Under the pieces are notes generated by a model. That model was not told the DNA's origin. It was given only the letters and a program-made list of their open reading frames with translations, and ran no database searches. A stretch of DNA of 64,000 nt from Tulasnella sp. 424. Lineage: Eukaryota; Basidiomycota; Agaricomycetes; Cantharellales; Tulasnellaceae. Positions 1-12,244 of this stretch are shown one piece after another. A program made the position numbers and the translations under genes. The stretch is from NCBI GenBank assembly GCA_019633425.1, contig WSUB01000138.1:51029-115028 (forward strand), in the 5' to 3' direction. Every line of letters begins with the position of its first letter. Within the stretch, counting starts at the first letter, position 1.

Positions 1-2226
1 AAAGCATCCACGCTTATGCACGTAAAATTTGCCCGCTCGCCGACTCTCCCGCCTGAGGTGACAAAAGTCGCCCTGCTGGTGTCGTATGACGCATAGAGAC
101 GCATAGAGAGCGTCAGCTAATGTGGTGAGAAAACCTGGAGGAAACACGTTGCGGAGCCATGGCCCAGGGAACATCCCGGGGTCGCATGCCTCAGGCCTGT
201 ACAAGCTTCCTTCTAACTTTCCTTTTCGGACCGCGAGCATCTGATAGCAATACTGAAAATATACGGCAAAAAATACGGCATATTTTTGCTTACTTTATTA
301 CCTGGGAGCACATTTCCGTTTCAAGCACCGTGAGGATCACGCAGGCGTGAGCTGCCTTGCTGCCTAGCCATGTGCCCAGTCTCGGAAACCCGATGTCTCG
401 AGAAATTTTCATAGAAAAACCTACTCGGAAGCAAAAGGCCTGTTCATCAGAGAGCGAGGGATGTATCGATGGGCCCTTGGTTTCGGAATGTAACGTGACG
501 ATCTCGTCGGTCCCGCCAATTGCCCCCACGGCACGGAGACGCTCACTTCTAGAACCAACGAATCGATAATCTTCCTCGGATACCCAATTTCAGCTAGATG
601 TAGTGAAAAAGTGTATCCGGAGCTGTTCTTGGGAGCATCCGCAATCCAAGTTTGTGCTTTCCCGTGCTCGTCCCTTCTGGGGAGCTTTGCAAAACATTGC
701 TGAGACCGAGCCGTTTCGGCAGCGCGTGAGCCGTGAAAAACGCCGACGGAAACCCGAGATCACAGTGATTTGGCTGAAGATCCCGAGGAGGGTTTGCTCA
801 CGCCCACACCTTCCAAAAAGGGGTGGGATCGGATCACGGCGCTGGGTCTCCTCAGGTCCCCTCTTGCCTTCACTGGATTGGAGTGGACAGGTACAGCCAA
901 TCCCAGCTCCCAGCAAAGATAAGCATACGATAGTGTGCGCCAAGACCTGAAACTCAGATGTGGAGTGAGCATCATATTTGAGCTTGATACGGCGCTGCAC
1001 ATCAAAATCTTCAAGAGATGCTTGCTTTAATCGGACCGAAGCATCGCCACTTTAGGAAACGGAAGAGGGCTTCTAATCCATTCTATCTTATTTCCCCAGT
1101 CTCCTTAGACTTGTCTCCGGAAGTGCAAATGTGTAAAGCTCGTAGAAGCATCCCACTTAAGAAAGGCCATTTATCCAGTCCAGAGATACATCTCCCCTGC
1201 CCTTTAAGCCCCGCTAGCTGCTCTATAGACCCCACCTACTTATATGTGTTTAAACGAGCAATGCGTTGACTCTAGCGTGCAGGACATCAAGTACCTTGAG
1301 AACATGTCGCGCCGGCGACACGGAGTGATTGCTCCTAGATCCATATTTGCGAAGCTATAAGCTTCATAGTCAAGATTACTTTCGATAACAATGTTTGGCT
1401 TGCTTAGACCTGTTTCTCCGACGCTGTTTGCTGGGGCCGAGGGATCTCGCTAAATGCTAACCGATTGTAGTAACCATCCCTAGTAAATCTTCCAGAGCAG
1501 ATGAAATAGCGTGTCGAAAGCTGAGTCTTCGACATTCTGGGGCCAGTTTTTGGGATATAGGTTGCGTCACGATTATCGCAGGGAGCAATCCTTGAAGCTC
1601 CAAAGCCACGGGTGTCCTAGGTTTCACGCCAAGTATATTTTGGCGCCTCCGTTCGATCATTATTAGAAGTCCGAAAAATAAAGATTTATAGCCGCCGGAA
1701 GTCGCCGTGTGGGACGAAACATCCTCATCAAGGCCCCGAGGACACATATTTTGTCCCGAGCAAGCCATGGGCATCGAAGTTTGGCGAGTTCTGAGCTTCG
1801 TAATATACATTTCAGCCCTCGGGGCCTTATGAAGGTGACTATATCCAAGTGCATCAAGAGAAGTAAGAGCAAAAAAACGCGGTCAACGCGTGCTTTTGAA
1901 CACCGGAGTTGGAAGGCAGATGGCCGAGGTCGGGGAGGCTTTCTCACGTAGGTCAGCTCTTGTTGGGGTTTCTGTCAGGTCCGATCCCAGGCCAAATTCG
2001 AAAGCCCGCCGCATTGCCTTCTCTCTCCTACTCTAATCCGCTACCATCATCAAGAAAACACGAAACGCATTCCCTTTAGGTCTTGCTCCTTAGCAGTGCT
2101 GCTGGACAGTCCTAGCTTCCAAGACACCTTTTCTCGAGGCGGGGCGTGTTAAGCGTACGCGTGTGTGAAGCCACCCGCCAACGGCCCCCCATATTCAATT
2201 TCCCGTGTTGCACATACGAGTAAAAT
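1..2226. other. No gene recognised
   Basis: Only short open frames occur on both strands. None shows a recognisable family, a plausible intron set or a signal peptide. The last 100-200 bases are the promoter and 5' leader of the MOB gene that starts at 2227. Confidence 0.5.
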
Positions 2227-3303
2227 ATGTCTTTCTTCGGTCTTGGGTAAGTCTAGCTCCTGGAATGTCTATCTGACCCTGCGCAATAACTAATGGTTTC
2301 TACCCGTATAGGCGGTCGGCAACGAAGGGTGCTCGAGCGCCGAAACGGTCGCCAACGATTCCCGACCAGCTATCTACCGCCGCTGATCCATCTGGCGCGT
2401 TGTCCCCCACCTCACCAATCACCCCGGGCTCTTCTCCAGGTAGTCGCTCACCCGTACCGCGACATTCTGATCTGGAGCGTGAGCAGCGAGAGCGGCAGGG
2501 ACCTCCACCTTTATACCTCAGTCAACCCTTCGTCAAAGCCGCGCTGGTCAAAGGCAATTTCAAGACCATCGTGATGCTGCCTAAATGGGTGGACGTGAAC
2601 GAATGGGTCGCGATCAACGGTGCGTGCTGGTCTCCGGGATCTGCTATTGTCTCGACTCTGACGCCACTTGGTTGCTGCGCTTGATATCCTCTTCAAATAC
2701 TCGACGCGGCAAAAGTTTTCGAGTTTTACACAAATCTCAACCTGTTCTACGGTGTTTTGACCGAATTTTGTACTCTGAGTTCCTGTACAACAATGGCTGC
2801 CGGTAATTCGTGAGTGCCCGAAATTACGTCCATCTCGATGCCAGTCCTCCCGATTGGTACTAACTTCTCCGGGTCCGTCGACCCGTCCATTTCACCCTTC
2901 CAGACTTGATTATACGTGGATTGATTCCAATCGCAAGCAAGTCAAGCTTCCCGCTCCGACCTACGTCGATTACGTTTTCACTTGGGTGCAGAACCTTCTC
3001 GAGGACAAGACCATCTTCCCGACAGACAGTGGCCGCCCGTTCCCTCCAACTTTTGCATCGACGGCGAAACATATCTACCGTCAATTGCTTCGCGTTTTTG
3101 CCCACATTTTCCATTCTCATTACGTCCATCTCCTCCATCTTCAGTCTGAACCGCACTTCAATTCGCTCTTCGCGCATTTCCTCGCGTTTGGGAAGGAATA
3201 CGACTTGCTAGACATAAAGGACATCCGCGGCCAGCCAGGCCAGCGGGTTGGTGTCGGCGATCTGTGGGAGAAATGGAAAGAGATGGGCATTTTGGAAGGT
3301 TGA
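2227..3303 (+). CDS. MOB family kinase activator, Mob2-like (copy 1)
   Basis: MOB proteins bind and activate NDR/LATS kinases. The Mob2 branch pairs with Cbk1-type kinases in the RAM morphogenesis pathway. Exons are 2227-2246, 2312-2619, 2716-2809 and 2904-3303 (273 aa), and all phases agree. The start is the ATG of MSFFGLG, whose 20-nt first exon splices into an Arg/Ser/Pro-rich N-terminus. The core reads LYLSQPFVKAALVKGNFKTI, then FCTLSSC (two zinc cysteines), LDYTWIDSNRKQ and FAHIFHSHY (zinc histidines), and ends in WEKWKEMGILEG. It resembles Mob2 more than Mob1 in LYL.QPF and VDVNEW. A second copy lies 440 bp downstream on the same strand. Family certain; Mob2 versus Mob1 is inferred. Confidence 0.93.
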
Positions 3304-3743
3304 TTTTTGCGTAACAAAGTCTTTCTTGGCCGTTCTTCATTACCGCTTTGCATCCTGTCATCTACTACGTACAATTACAGCTACCTTGGACCGTATCGTA
3401 CTATTTATGCTCTGTGCAATTTCGTGTGCTGATGTTCGTCGCCGGCTCTGGCGTGATTGAGATGCCGAGTGTTTGGGACCTGATTCGGTTTGCGGCCGGT
3501 GTTCTTTGAAAGGGAGAGAGAGCGGTCGCGATGGAGATGTGCCAGAACCAACCTCATACTCTTCCTTTTCGCGCCAGCTCATACCTGTCACTCTATCGAC
3601 TCGACCAGGCCTTGAGTCTCTTTTCATCGTCGTCCCCGTCGTTCGTGTCGAAATCTTGACAGTCTTTGTGCGCAAGCTTCAGGGTAAACTTGGTCTGTAA
3701 CCACCCCTTGAAGCCTCGACCACCGTGATCGCAGTCCAGGTGA

Positions 3744-5058
3744 ATGGGACATCCGATGGAGCCTCGGTCACAAGTGATGCTGACTATTCGGACACCAAGT
3801 TTAGCATCAAAGGACGTACATTTTGCCACAGGCCGCTTCCCGACGCCCCCGAGTAACCAAACCAGAAGAAAGTCGAATGATATGAACCCGAATCCGATCC
3901 GCCGATCTCCCAGTCCCCTCGCGCCTCCCCAGCAACCAGCTCAGTTCATCTACGCTACTCCATCCCCAACCACCACAAGTCCTTACCAACTAACAGGGAG
4001 TTCACCTTTCATGGCCACTACAAACGGAGGGAGCGACGTGACAGCTGGAGCCGATGGACGACCCCTGTATCTTTGCCAGCCGTTTATTCGCGCCGCTCTT
4101 GTCACAGGCAAATTCAAGAATATTGTCGTTCTGCCCAAATACGTCGACGTTAACGAATGGGTCGCTATAAACAGTACGTTTCTCCTAGACGCGCGCTCTT
4201 TTTTCATTGCGACTTGGACTGACCTCCGGGGACCTCAACGCCGTCCTTTTGTCTTCTTTTTTCGTGCCTGCAGTGTTCGATTTTTACACCAACTTGAACC
4301 TCTTCCTAAGCGTCTTCTCAGAATGCTGCACGCAAGCTTCATGTCCAACTATGTCGGCTGGTCCAGGGTGAGCTCTGCCTTCCCTTTCCAACTATCGTGT
4401 CCGTGGGGTGAACCCGAGTGATCGACGCGAGCCCCTGTGTCCTTGCCCTGATGACAAAACGGTGAACCCTCCGAAGCTGACCTCGACCTATATCAATGTC
4501 TCCCCGCAGTGTCGACTATACATGGGTCGATAACAATAGGCGACAACTCCGTCTTGCAGCCCCGACTTATATCGATTTCGTCACGACGTGGATACAAAAC
4601 GCCTTAGACGATCCAGTCCTTTTCCCAACCAAATTCGGTGAGCGGCGCGCGTTCATTATGATAAGGACAGCTTTCAACTAAGACGCTCGGACGGTCTATT
4701 TCGATTTCGTGCAAAGCCCATGAATTCCCTTCACACTTCCCAACAATGGTTAAGCAGATGTACCGCCAACTGTTGCGCATATTCGCCCACCTCTTCTATG
4801 CACACTATCCAGTGCTCCTTCACCTCCACTCGGAAGGTTAGTGATATCGCTCTACACCGACCACGGCTTACGATGTCCGGTCATTCCATTTGATTCATCT
4901 GATTTGCTTATGTTTTTTCAGGCCACTTTAACTCCCTCTTTGCGCACTTCCTCGCCTTTGGCAAAGAGTTCGAAATCCTCGACCCAAGGGACATAAGAGG
5001 GCTTGGAATTGGTGACCTAGCGGACCGATGGAAGGAAATGGGTATATTGGAGAGCTAG
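3744..5058 (+). CDS. MOB family kinase activator, Mob2-like (copy 2)
   Basis: This is a tandem paralogue of the preceding MOB gene. Exons are 3744-4173, 4274-4367, 4510-4637, 4717-4836 and 4922-5058 (302 aa, phases consistent). The N-terminal 100 residues are Pro/Ser/Thr-rich and disordered-looking, unlike copy 1. The core then follows: LYLCQPFIRAALVTGKF, the zinc pair in CCTQASC, VDYTWVDNNRRQ, and FAHLFYAHY, which keeps both zinc histidines. The ending is DRWKEMGILES. It has two introns in the last third that copy 1 lacks. The start is the first in-frame ATG, and an extra upstream exon cannot be excluded. The conserved zinc ligands suggest a working protein. Confidence 0.9.
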
Positions 5059-6099
5059 GTTCGAGACTAGAAAGCGGTTGCTTGTTCCGCGGTTGCGTGG
5101 TGGATTTTAGAGCAGGATGGTAGAGTTGCACTCAATAACTTACAGCGTCAGGCAAATTTACAGTTCAGAGTGTTCTGAAAATGATCGATGGGGGCTTGGA
5201 AAACCGTATCGAACAGTGCATAGCGGTGGCTGCCGCGAGTCGGCGGGATTCTGTGTGGCCCTTCCCCGCGCGTTAACCCTCCCGCAACCCCGCCCAAGCC
5301 AGCGTTGAGCCATCAGGACATCCCTTGCTCCGGCCAGTTTGTCTGCTGCATGTCACTCATCTCGGTTAATCATTTGTGTCCATACGCTTTCCCAGCGCAT
5401 CCGACCACCAGTTACGGTAACGATTCACCCCTCACCACTCGAAACACTTGCTCAGGGAGGCTTATCACACATTGTGTATTATCGTGGTAAGATCAACGAT
5501 TTCCTGTGAATTTCTATACCGCATATGAATCTCGCCCCGGGTGCAAGGGAAGGTTGCGAGATTTCCGCGTGGACCTTTCCATTTTCGGAAGTGCATGTGT
5601 AAATGGCGCACCGCAATTCCTAGAAAAGCCGAAATACCTCGCGGTGAAAGTCATGAGTCGAACAAACCTCTGAGTGACTTCTTTAAGTGCTCAGAACGCC
5701 AGGGCAAGTCGAGGTTGCTGTACGTTAGGGGTGGTCTCCGCGCTGCCAGTGAGCGAAATTCCTGTGTGGAGACAGCATCGCTTGTCGAGGCCTTTACCAA
5801 ACTGAACACTAATTCAAAAAAATCCAATGAGTAACATCCGCCGACTTGCAGCCGCCCATCGCTCACGAATTGTACTACTTAGCGGGACGAACTCGAAGAT
5901 GTTGTATCGACATCCGATCCTCCCATCCGCACCTCCCAACCTCGCTCACTCCGTGGTGTAACGAGACCCCCCATTTCTTCAGAATGCTCGCTTCAGTTCA
6001 ATCATCATCCGACTCTATCGTTCGTTCTACCCCCACCGATTTGACTTTACGACTGGTTAAGTGGGTCTTTGGAAGCTGCTGGCACTCTTATTGTCAGCC
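5059..6099. other. No gene recognised
   Basis: Intergenic stretch between the MOB pair and a membrane-protein gene. Open frames are short and have no family resemblance. The right end should hold the promoter of the gene at 6100. Confidence 0.5.
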
Positions 6100-6744
6100 A
6101 TGTCTTTGAAAGTAGCCTCGATTCTGATACTTTTATCTTCCTCTTCTCCAAGATTTGCTGCACGTTCAGCTCCTGAATCGACCCCGTCTGCTGAGGCTAA
6201 CACCGCCAATGCGAGTGCTTTGTCTCATGAGCCGAAAGTCCGTACTATTATCCTAATCGTCGGTATGTTTCTTTCAAACCAGCCAGAAGATGCTCCGGTG
6301 GATCTAAGTTCCTTTCTCTGGCCTGTAGTCCTTTGCACCATGTTCCTAGTCGTCTGGTCGGTGTTGATTTGCCGGGCCCGGAGGCGAAGGGCAAACTCAG
6401 CCAAGGATCTGGAGAAGCAATACCCATATGAGTACGGTACGGAAAGCGCAGCCAGGAGGCATCAAAACTTTGGCGCTGTTGCGAGGCCCGAATCACAGGT
6501 TCCCATCATGCACAGCTCATCATCCACCAGTGATTTCGCTGCCTCTCAATATCGTGAGAGCCCCCCAATGTTCAATCCATCGCCACTTTACTCTCAAAAA
6601 CAGCTTAGTAGCTCTGTGGTAAGTACTTGGAGATGGGTTGAATATCCATTGAGTTCTCGCGTTGATCCCAAGCGCCCGTTTTAGATCCTAAACCATTCCT
6701 CGGCTGAACTTAACCCCCCACCTCCTGCTTACACCAAGCCCTAA
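6100..6744 (+). CDS. Small single-pass membrane protein with C-terminal PPxY motif
   Basis: Not assigned to a named family. Proposed exons are 6100-6262, 6329-6618 and 6685-6744 (170 aa). The N-terminus is hydrophobic (VASILILL) and looks like a signal peptide. A short Ser/Ala-rich external segment follows, then one membrane span (TIILIVVLCTMFLVVWSVLI), a basic stop-transfer run RARRRR, and a cytosolic tail. The last exon encodes PPPPAYTKP, so the protein ends in a PPAY motif of the kind bound by WW domains of Rsp5/Nedd4 ubiquitin ligases. The first intron is 66 nt, in frame and stop-free, so retention would insert 22 residues into the membrane span. The role as a ubiquitin-ligase adaptor is inferred. 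Confidence 0.65.
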
Positions 6745-7857
6745 ATTAACCCATAAATTTATTTTACGGCTAACGACCCAACTCATTCTACATTAAAAAG
6801 TCTGCTTCGTGGCTGGCGCCCTAGAATAGCTTGGGACGTCATCCGGTTGTAGAACCTCTGCTATGCAAGGACACTGACTTCCTCGCCCTAATTCTTGACT
6901 TTGCGACATACTCACGTAGGTTTAAATTATATCACCCTTCATCTGTGACATACACTTCTCATTCTTTATATATATGTCGAGAAGCTGTATATTAAGGAAA
7001 AAGGCGGCGTTCCCCTTGTGACTGGCCGGCGCTTCGGACCGAGTCCTATTGCATATTTATTGTGGGAAAGTTTATGGATGGTCAAATGGCTCATTTCTAT
7101 TCGCAAATTCATCCCGCCCGGCAGGCGGTTCTGCTTCCGTAAAGCGGACAACTTTACACACCAAGACAGCGTCTTGCCAGCAGGACGTTTCCCGAAGCTT
7201 CGGTCCTCTTCAATTTGCCACGACGGTCTTTGCTCACATGTCCTAATTGGCGATCTGTGAAACCTCTACGGAACATTGATCCGAATTCATTTCACCTAAC
7301 AAGCTGAGAATCCTTTCCCTTTAAGGCATTCCCGGCCATCAATCCACTTCTCCTGCCTCCTTACTCTTCCTCTATTTTTCCCAGTCCACAAATAATCTCC
7401 TTAACCGGTATCACTGGCGGAGGTGTGTGTACCCTTTTCTTGGGCTGAAAGCCGTCCCAGGGAGCCTTTCGCTGTCAGACTCCGTAGGAATTATGTTTTT
7501 AAATTCGGTTAAGCATGCGGAATGGACACGTGCACACTACTAACTGGATGGGGAGGGCGATGCACTAGTATGGGCCTGGAGTGTCCCAGAGATGCACGAT
7601 GTGTGGTTGAACGACGACACGAATTTCGACTGATGGACCTTTACCTCTAGTATATCAGACGCTTGTCTCCAGAACACGTAAGATCGCGGGGGAAGTTTGG
7701 TTCAAGGAGTCAGTGAGGGAGGCGTAAGTGGACATGACAATCAAACGTTATTAACGAGGCAGAGCTTTGATCGAATAAGGCAAAGTAAGTATCTGTGTGA
7801 TCTAAATATACTATGCATGTAGCATCGCAAACTTACGCAAAATAGGTTTTTATGTCC
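6745..7857. other. No gene recognised
   Basis: Convergent intergenic region between the PPxY protein (+) and an F-box gene (-). Short open frames at 7018-7260 have no recognisable product. It presumably holds the two 3' untranslated regions. Confidence 0.5.
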
Positions 7858-8988
7858 TCAAAGTGGAACCAATCCGTGAGCCTCCTCCCAGGTCTGAAAT
7901 AGGTATGATGGGACGGATTGTTGGTCGATCCAAACGACTGTTGCATGACGCTCCAGCCAGCTTCTATCGCTCTTGAGTTGTTCAAAGGCGGTGCGAGCCG
8001 CGTGATGTGGGAGATGGGCCGAAGACGCGTCGATCTCCACTGTCATCTTCTGAACCATAGGCATTGCGGCTACGGCTCTCCGCACGGCGTTTAGGCGTGG
8101 CTTATTCGTGAACTTGATGGTTGCGAGGGACAAGGTTGATTGAGGGAGGGTAAACGGCACAGGACTCGAGTAATGACTGAGGATAAGTGTTTGAAGCTGA
8201 GGTGCACCCAATCTAGCGAGAAGCCTTTGGTTGGCTGGGGTATCGCGCAGCTCCAACTCCTGTAACGCGGGCAGTACGATTGTTTCTGGCATTGTTTCCT
8301 CGGAAAACGCGGCATTTGAGTCTATCTCCCATGCGATGGATAGCTTCTCCAGTTGTGGACAGGCAAGGAGGGTCCTAATTGTTCCAATCCAATTGGCGGC
8401 TTCAGACAAGGCGCGTATGGTCCAGCATTTGAGAAGAGGAGATTCCGTGAGGTGGATGTCTTGTTGGGTCCAGGTGTTCAACTCGATGAGGAGGGGAGCT
8501 TTCAAAGTTATTCCGGATGCTGACTCGAACGGTATGGCAATTGAGGCAGCCCGAAGAGCGGGAAGAGGCTGCGACGGAATGAGATTGAATAAGGGTTTTG
8601 AGTCCAGCGAGACTTCGTCGGGAGTCCGAACGTCCCTCAACGAATATGTTTTCCACCTCTCCGTGCAACCAAACACCATGGTTAACGCCTTCTGAATCCT
8701 TGGTTGATCGATCGTCTTGGCATCCAGAGCTACCCGGATATGCAACAACGAGTTTCCACTTCGAGATAGGTATGGGTCGACTCTTGCAGACTTTGAGTTG
8801 ATCTCGATGTATGTCCACAACTCCGGAGTATAAAGGATGACTTGATTCCATTCTCTCGAGACAAGCCGAAGACTAGTCAAGCTTGCGGTCCTGAAGCGCT
8901 CGAATACTTTGGGCTTGGAATCGCATGGAGGGATCGGGAGAAGGAGGGAGAATATTTGAGAGAGCAGCTCTGTCGGTAGTGTGTCCAT
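7858..8988 (-). CDS. F-box-like protein
   Basis: Single-exon gene of 376 aa. Residues 1-60 form an F-box: LPTELLSQIFSLLLPIPP, then LTSLRLVSREWNQV and TPELWTYIEI. This is the standard agaricomycete type, whose F-box would dock on Skp1 in an SCF ubiquitin ligase. The rest is a leucine-rich region with recurring LP.L..LEL patterns that resembles irregular LRRs and probably binds a substrate. It is distinct in sequence from the F-box family amplified at 26-43 kb. Substrate unknown. Confidence 0.85.
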   Translation of the reverse strand: MDTLPTELLSQIFSLLLPIPPCDSKPKVFERFRTASLTSLRLVSREWNQVILYTPELWTYIEINSKSARVDPYLSRSGNSLLHIRVALDAKTIDQPRIQKALTMVFGCTERWKTYSLRDVRTPDEVSLDSKPLFNLIPSQPLPALRAASIAIPFESASGITLKAPLLIELNTWTQQDIHLTESPLLKCWTIRALSEAANWIGTIRTLLACPQLEKLSIAWEIDSNAAFSEETMPETIVLPALQELELRDTPANQRLLARLGAPQLQTLILSHYSSPVPFTLPQSTLSLATIKFTNKPRLNAVRRAVAAMPMVQKMTVEIDASSAHLPHHAARTAFEQLKSDRSWLERHATVVWIDQQSVPSYLFQTWEEAHGLVPL

Positions 8989-10203
8989 TGCCGCGCGTCG
9001 TGTTCGATGAGTAGTTGACCGGGAGGAGAGTCAGGAAACGGAAATTGTCGGAAGCTTCCCAGGCCAAGGGTCAGTTTCTCGCCTTCGAAACACTGACCTT
9101 GGAAACCTCAAGCAGAAGTCGAGATTGTGGGAATAAACGTACTTGCAATTGTAACCTCGCGCTCGTGGGCCAGTCGGCTCTCATCGCGCATGGTATTGGT
9201 CTACATGTAAAAAGGAGCTAAGTAAGGTTGGTCCGATTTCTGATTTATGTCCGAAACACCTCTCGCTGGCAGGTCAAAGCCCTGCTAAGCTATTTCTAAG
9301 AGTGTAACATTCATCATGTCTTGCTGCGCAGGCGTAATAGCCAGTCTGCGGGTATGCCGCTTGCCTAAATCGGCCTTGTGCTTGTTCACCGGATCTGAGG
9401 CTAAATTCACGCTTCCAACACATCGGCGCAACATTAGAGGCCTGCACTAAGCGATCATCTGAGATCGTGCTGCGACGATCTCGGCTGAAAGTCCCTGAGC
9501 GTCTCTCGATCGTCTTATCATTCCAACGCATGCGGAGCAGTTGGCTCCTTCCTTAAGAGTAAGCAGGCGCTTCACGGCATTTCGCACTCCGCATCTTTCG
9601 CCACTCTGGGGAGCCCCACCGGCAAGTTAATACAGTCACCGGGGGACTCCTTTTGGGCGGCTAAATGAGTCGACATGTAAGCAGCATACGTCGTGCTTGC
9701 TAAGCTGGCTTTTGTCCAACAACGCCGAGTCTGCTCGGGAATCAAAGTTCGACGAGACTTCATTTCACCGCTGTTTAGACCTCAGAGCTGATAAATCATC
9801 ACGGATAACTTCTATGTGTAGTCATGGTATTTTCGCGGTCTCTGTGTCCGCCAGCGTGTATGGTTCGCCACCAGAACCTAGGTTCAGTCACTATAAGGAG
9901 CAAGGTCTCTGAAGTCTGAGTGTAACCTCCGATGATACCGGACTCCTATTTCTGCAATGACCCGGGTTGGCAGCGAAGGGCAGGCGGGAATAGGTTATGG
10001 CAGACGTCCTGGGGCATTTTTTCATTCCAGGACCTCATGGATGCTGGGAGGACAAGCCCACAACACAACGGATCTTTGAAATAGCTCGTCAAGTTTATAT
10101 TGTCCGAAAGGGAGAGACGTGGATGCGATCCTGCTTTAGAAACTCAAAGCCGGTCAGAGATCCGGCCGTCTTACAAGAGCAGAAGATAACGGTTCAAAGA
10201 CCT
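8989..10203. other. No gene recognised
   Basis: Region between the 5' end of the F-box gene and the 3' end of CDC123, both on the minus strand. Open frames on both strands are short and unsupported. Confidence 0.5.
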
Positions 10204-11486
10204 TTAATCTTGTTTGGTTGCCGCTTGTACTTGCTCCATCCATTCCGCATGAAATTCTTGAATGTCTCGACCATGGCTAAGCTCGAGAGCTTCTCGGGGA
10301 ACCATGTTGTGTTGATGAGCTGGTGCGTTTCTGCTGGCCATGGGGTGGCTGCTTGAAGGAATGACCCTGAGTTCCGGAAGGCTGGCCAGAGGCGACGAGC
10401 CGAGGACATGCAATTCCTCGTACGTGAAGAGGAGAGCATCTGTTCGCGGAGCGTAAGGATTGAAGTCGATAAGATGCGCAGATTCGAGTGACCGCGTCAA
10501 GAGAATGTCGAAAACGTCTGAAAAAGGCTATCTCAGCCTCGTCCAACGGGAACCAGGGCGTCCTTACAATTCGAGCCACCAGGGAATTTCCCTTTGATTT
10601 TATCCCTAAAAAATATGCAAAGTGCTTCTCGTATGAGGGATTGCGTGCCTTCCTTCATTAGATGGTCGTAGAAATTCGTATCCCGCTGGCATATGGCTTG
10701 GCACATTACGACGGTCTCCATCTGCCCACCGAGCTGAATGGAAGGCAGACAACTCACCAATTAAATTGTCGTCCCGGACGAAGCATCTCATTTCTCGGCT
10801 CCTGTCTATCGGGTACCACTTCTTCAATACAAGCTCGAGCTCGTAAGGCACTTCTTCGGGGTCTCCCGCATCCACGCAGCCGTCAAAGACCATCTCTGGA
10901 TCGAGGTCATGACCAATGAAATCAGAAGATTTCAAGTAAAGGTATACATCTGACGGAGATGTGCATTTCAAAGGCGACGAAGGATTAAGCATCCAAGCTG
11001 CATCCTGGACCATTGAATCGAGTCAACGACGTGGTTTAAGCAAGAGGAGGCTCAGGAGCCACCTTCGGGGCAGTCCAATTTAGTTTGGGAAAGACAGCAC
11101 CTCCATACGCGGCCATTATCAGACGAATTTGTGCGTCAAGCTCGGGAAATGAATACTTGGCAGGTGGTTCACTGTTGTCCGATGCTTCCTCGCTTCCTTG
11201 CTCTGACTCATCATCGGATAGGGAACTTTGAGCTGCCCTAATGCAGAGGAACCCGGGGATCAGTCGAGATTTTATTGCTTAGAAGTAGAATCACTGCTCA
11301 TCCGCACAGGTTCTCAGAACCCTCTGGGATTGTAATCCCGTCACTTTCAAGATACTGACGAAAATCCGCCGGAAGGGGACGAATGATGGAGGTCTTTATC
11401 GTCACAGAAGAGAACACGTCTAGCCATGAAGAAGTTTGGAACGCCAGTACCGTGGCTTTTGTGAGGGGTGGAAAACTGGCAGTCAT
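10204..11486 (-). CDS. CDC123: Cell division cycle protein 123 (D123 family)
   Basis: Cdc123 is a cytosolic ATP-grasp protein needed to assemble the eIF2 complex and hence for translation initiation. Exons on the minus strand are 11486-11308, 11237-11063, 11004-10758, 10696-10568 and 10517-10204 (347 aa, phases consistent). Family motifs in order are IIRPLPADFRQYL, FPELDAQIR, AVFPKLNWTAPKDAAW, YLYLKSSDFIGHDL, LVLKKWYPI with MRCFVRD, ICQRDTNFYDHL, and HLIDFNPYAPRTDALLFTYE. An acidic Asp/Glu/Ser stretch follows the first exon, as is common in the family. It is divergent from the ARL8-like gene across a 758 bp spacer. Confidence 0.95.
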
Positions 11487-12244
11487 TGAGGGGGAGAGGT
11501 TGGTCAGTGCTTGTCTTTGTTTGCTTGGAGGCTGCTATGGCGGGGTCCGCGCTGAGTCCTCAAATGCATATGGGGATTACTTTAATTAATATTGTAATTC
11601 CATTTGGGATTTAGGCTGCATTTTCTTCGAAATCCCCTTTAGCCGATTTCTTTGGGCACTTGCTCCCTCGTTCGGGAGGAAAGGAAGCTATCGCTCTTTC
11701 CGTACCTTGCGAAATCTTTGTCCATCCCTGGGACGATCCGTTGACGGTTAATCTATTGCTAGCTGGGAGCTCACTAACAATTGTTTCTAGGGGGAGAGCA
11801 TAGGGAAATGAACGGCGAAGCGCCGTGCTCACTTTAGGTATCCCTTTCGGACATGAAATACTTTGCGTCCCTCAAAGCCCGGATACATCTGAAAGGGGAA
11901 AGGCTGAGAATATCTTGCTAACTTCTTTGGTGCTCGCTTGGGAGAGTGAGTAGCTTAGCGCGAATCTCAACTCGAGAAGGCTCGCCTTGGGCTAGCGGAC
12001 GGCTGGGTCACAACACGCCATGAAGATTTCTTCGTACAGTATATTAAGGCCATCTAGCAATGCCATATATAAGCAAGCTTAAGCTTGAAATGGAGCGCAA
12101 CTCGGCAACCAATGCGGCCCCGAAAGCGGGCGGGACGATCGACGTCGAATTCGGCTTACGCAATGTCGCGGAACAACTCTTCCCACCCCTTGTTGCGCCT
12201 TGGACTGCGAGTCTCTCATCCCCCACACCAGACCTTCGCCAGGC
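11487..12244. promoter_or_regulatory. Shared divergent promoter region of CDC123 and ARL8
   Basis: The 758 bp between two head-to-head genes should contain both promoters. No clear TATA box was assigned. A 73-codon open frame at 11832-11611 (-) has no recognisable family and is not called as a gene. Confidence 0.45.

Noticed and set aside
603..950. 115-codon plus-strand frame
   Set aside because: Composition and sequence resemble random GC-rich DNA; no domain, intron pattern or neighbour support.
8231..8695. 154-codon plus-strand frame opposite the F-box gene
   Set aside because: Antisense shadow of a clear F-box coding sequence.
11611..11832. Small minus-strand frame between CDC123 and ARL8
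   Set aside because: 73 codons, no ATG in good context, no recognisable family and no plausible second exon.
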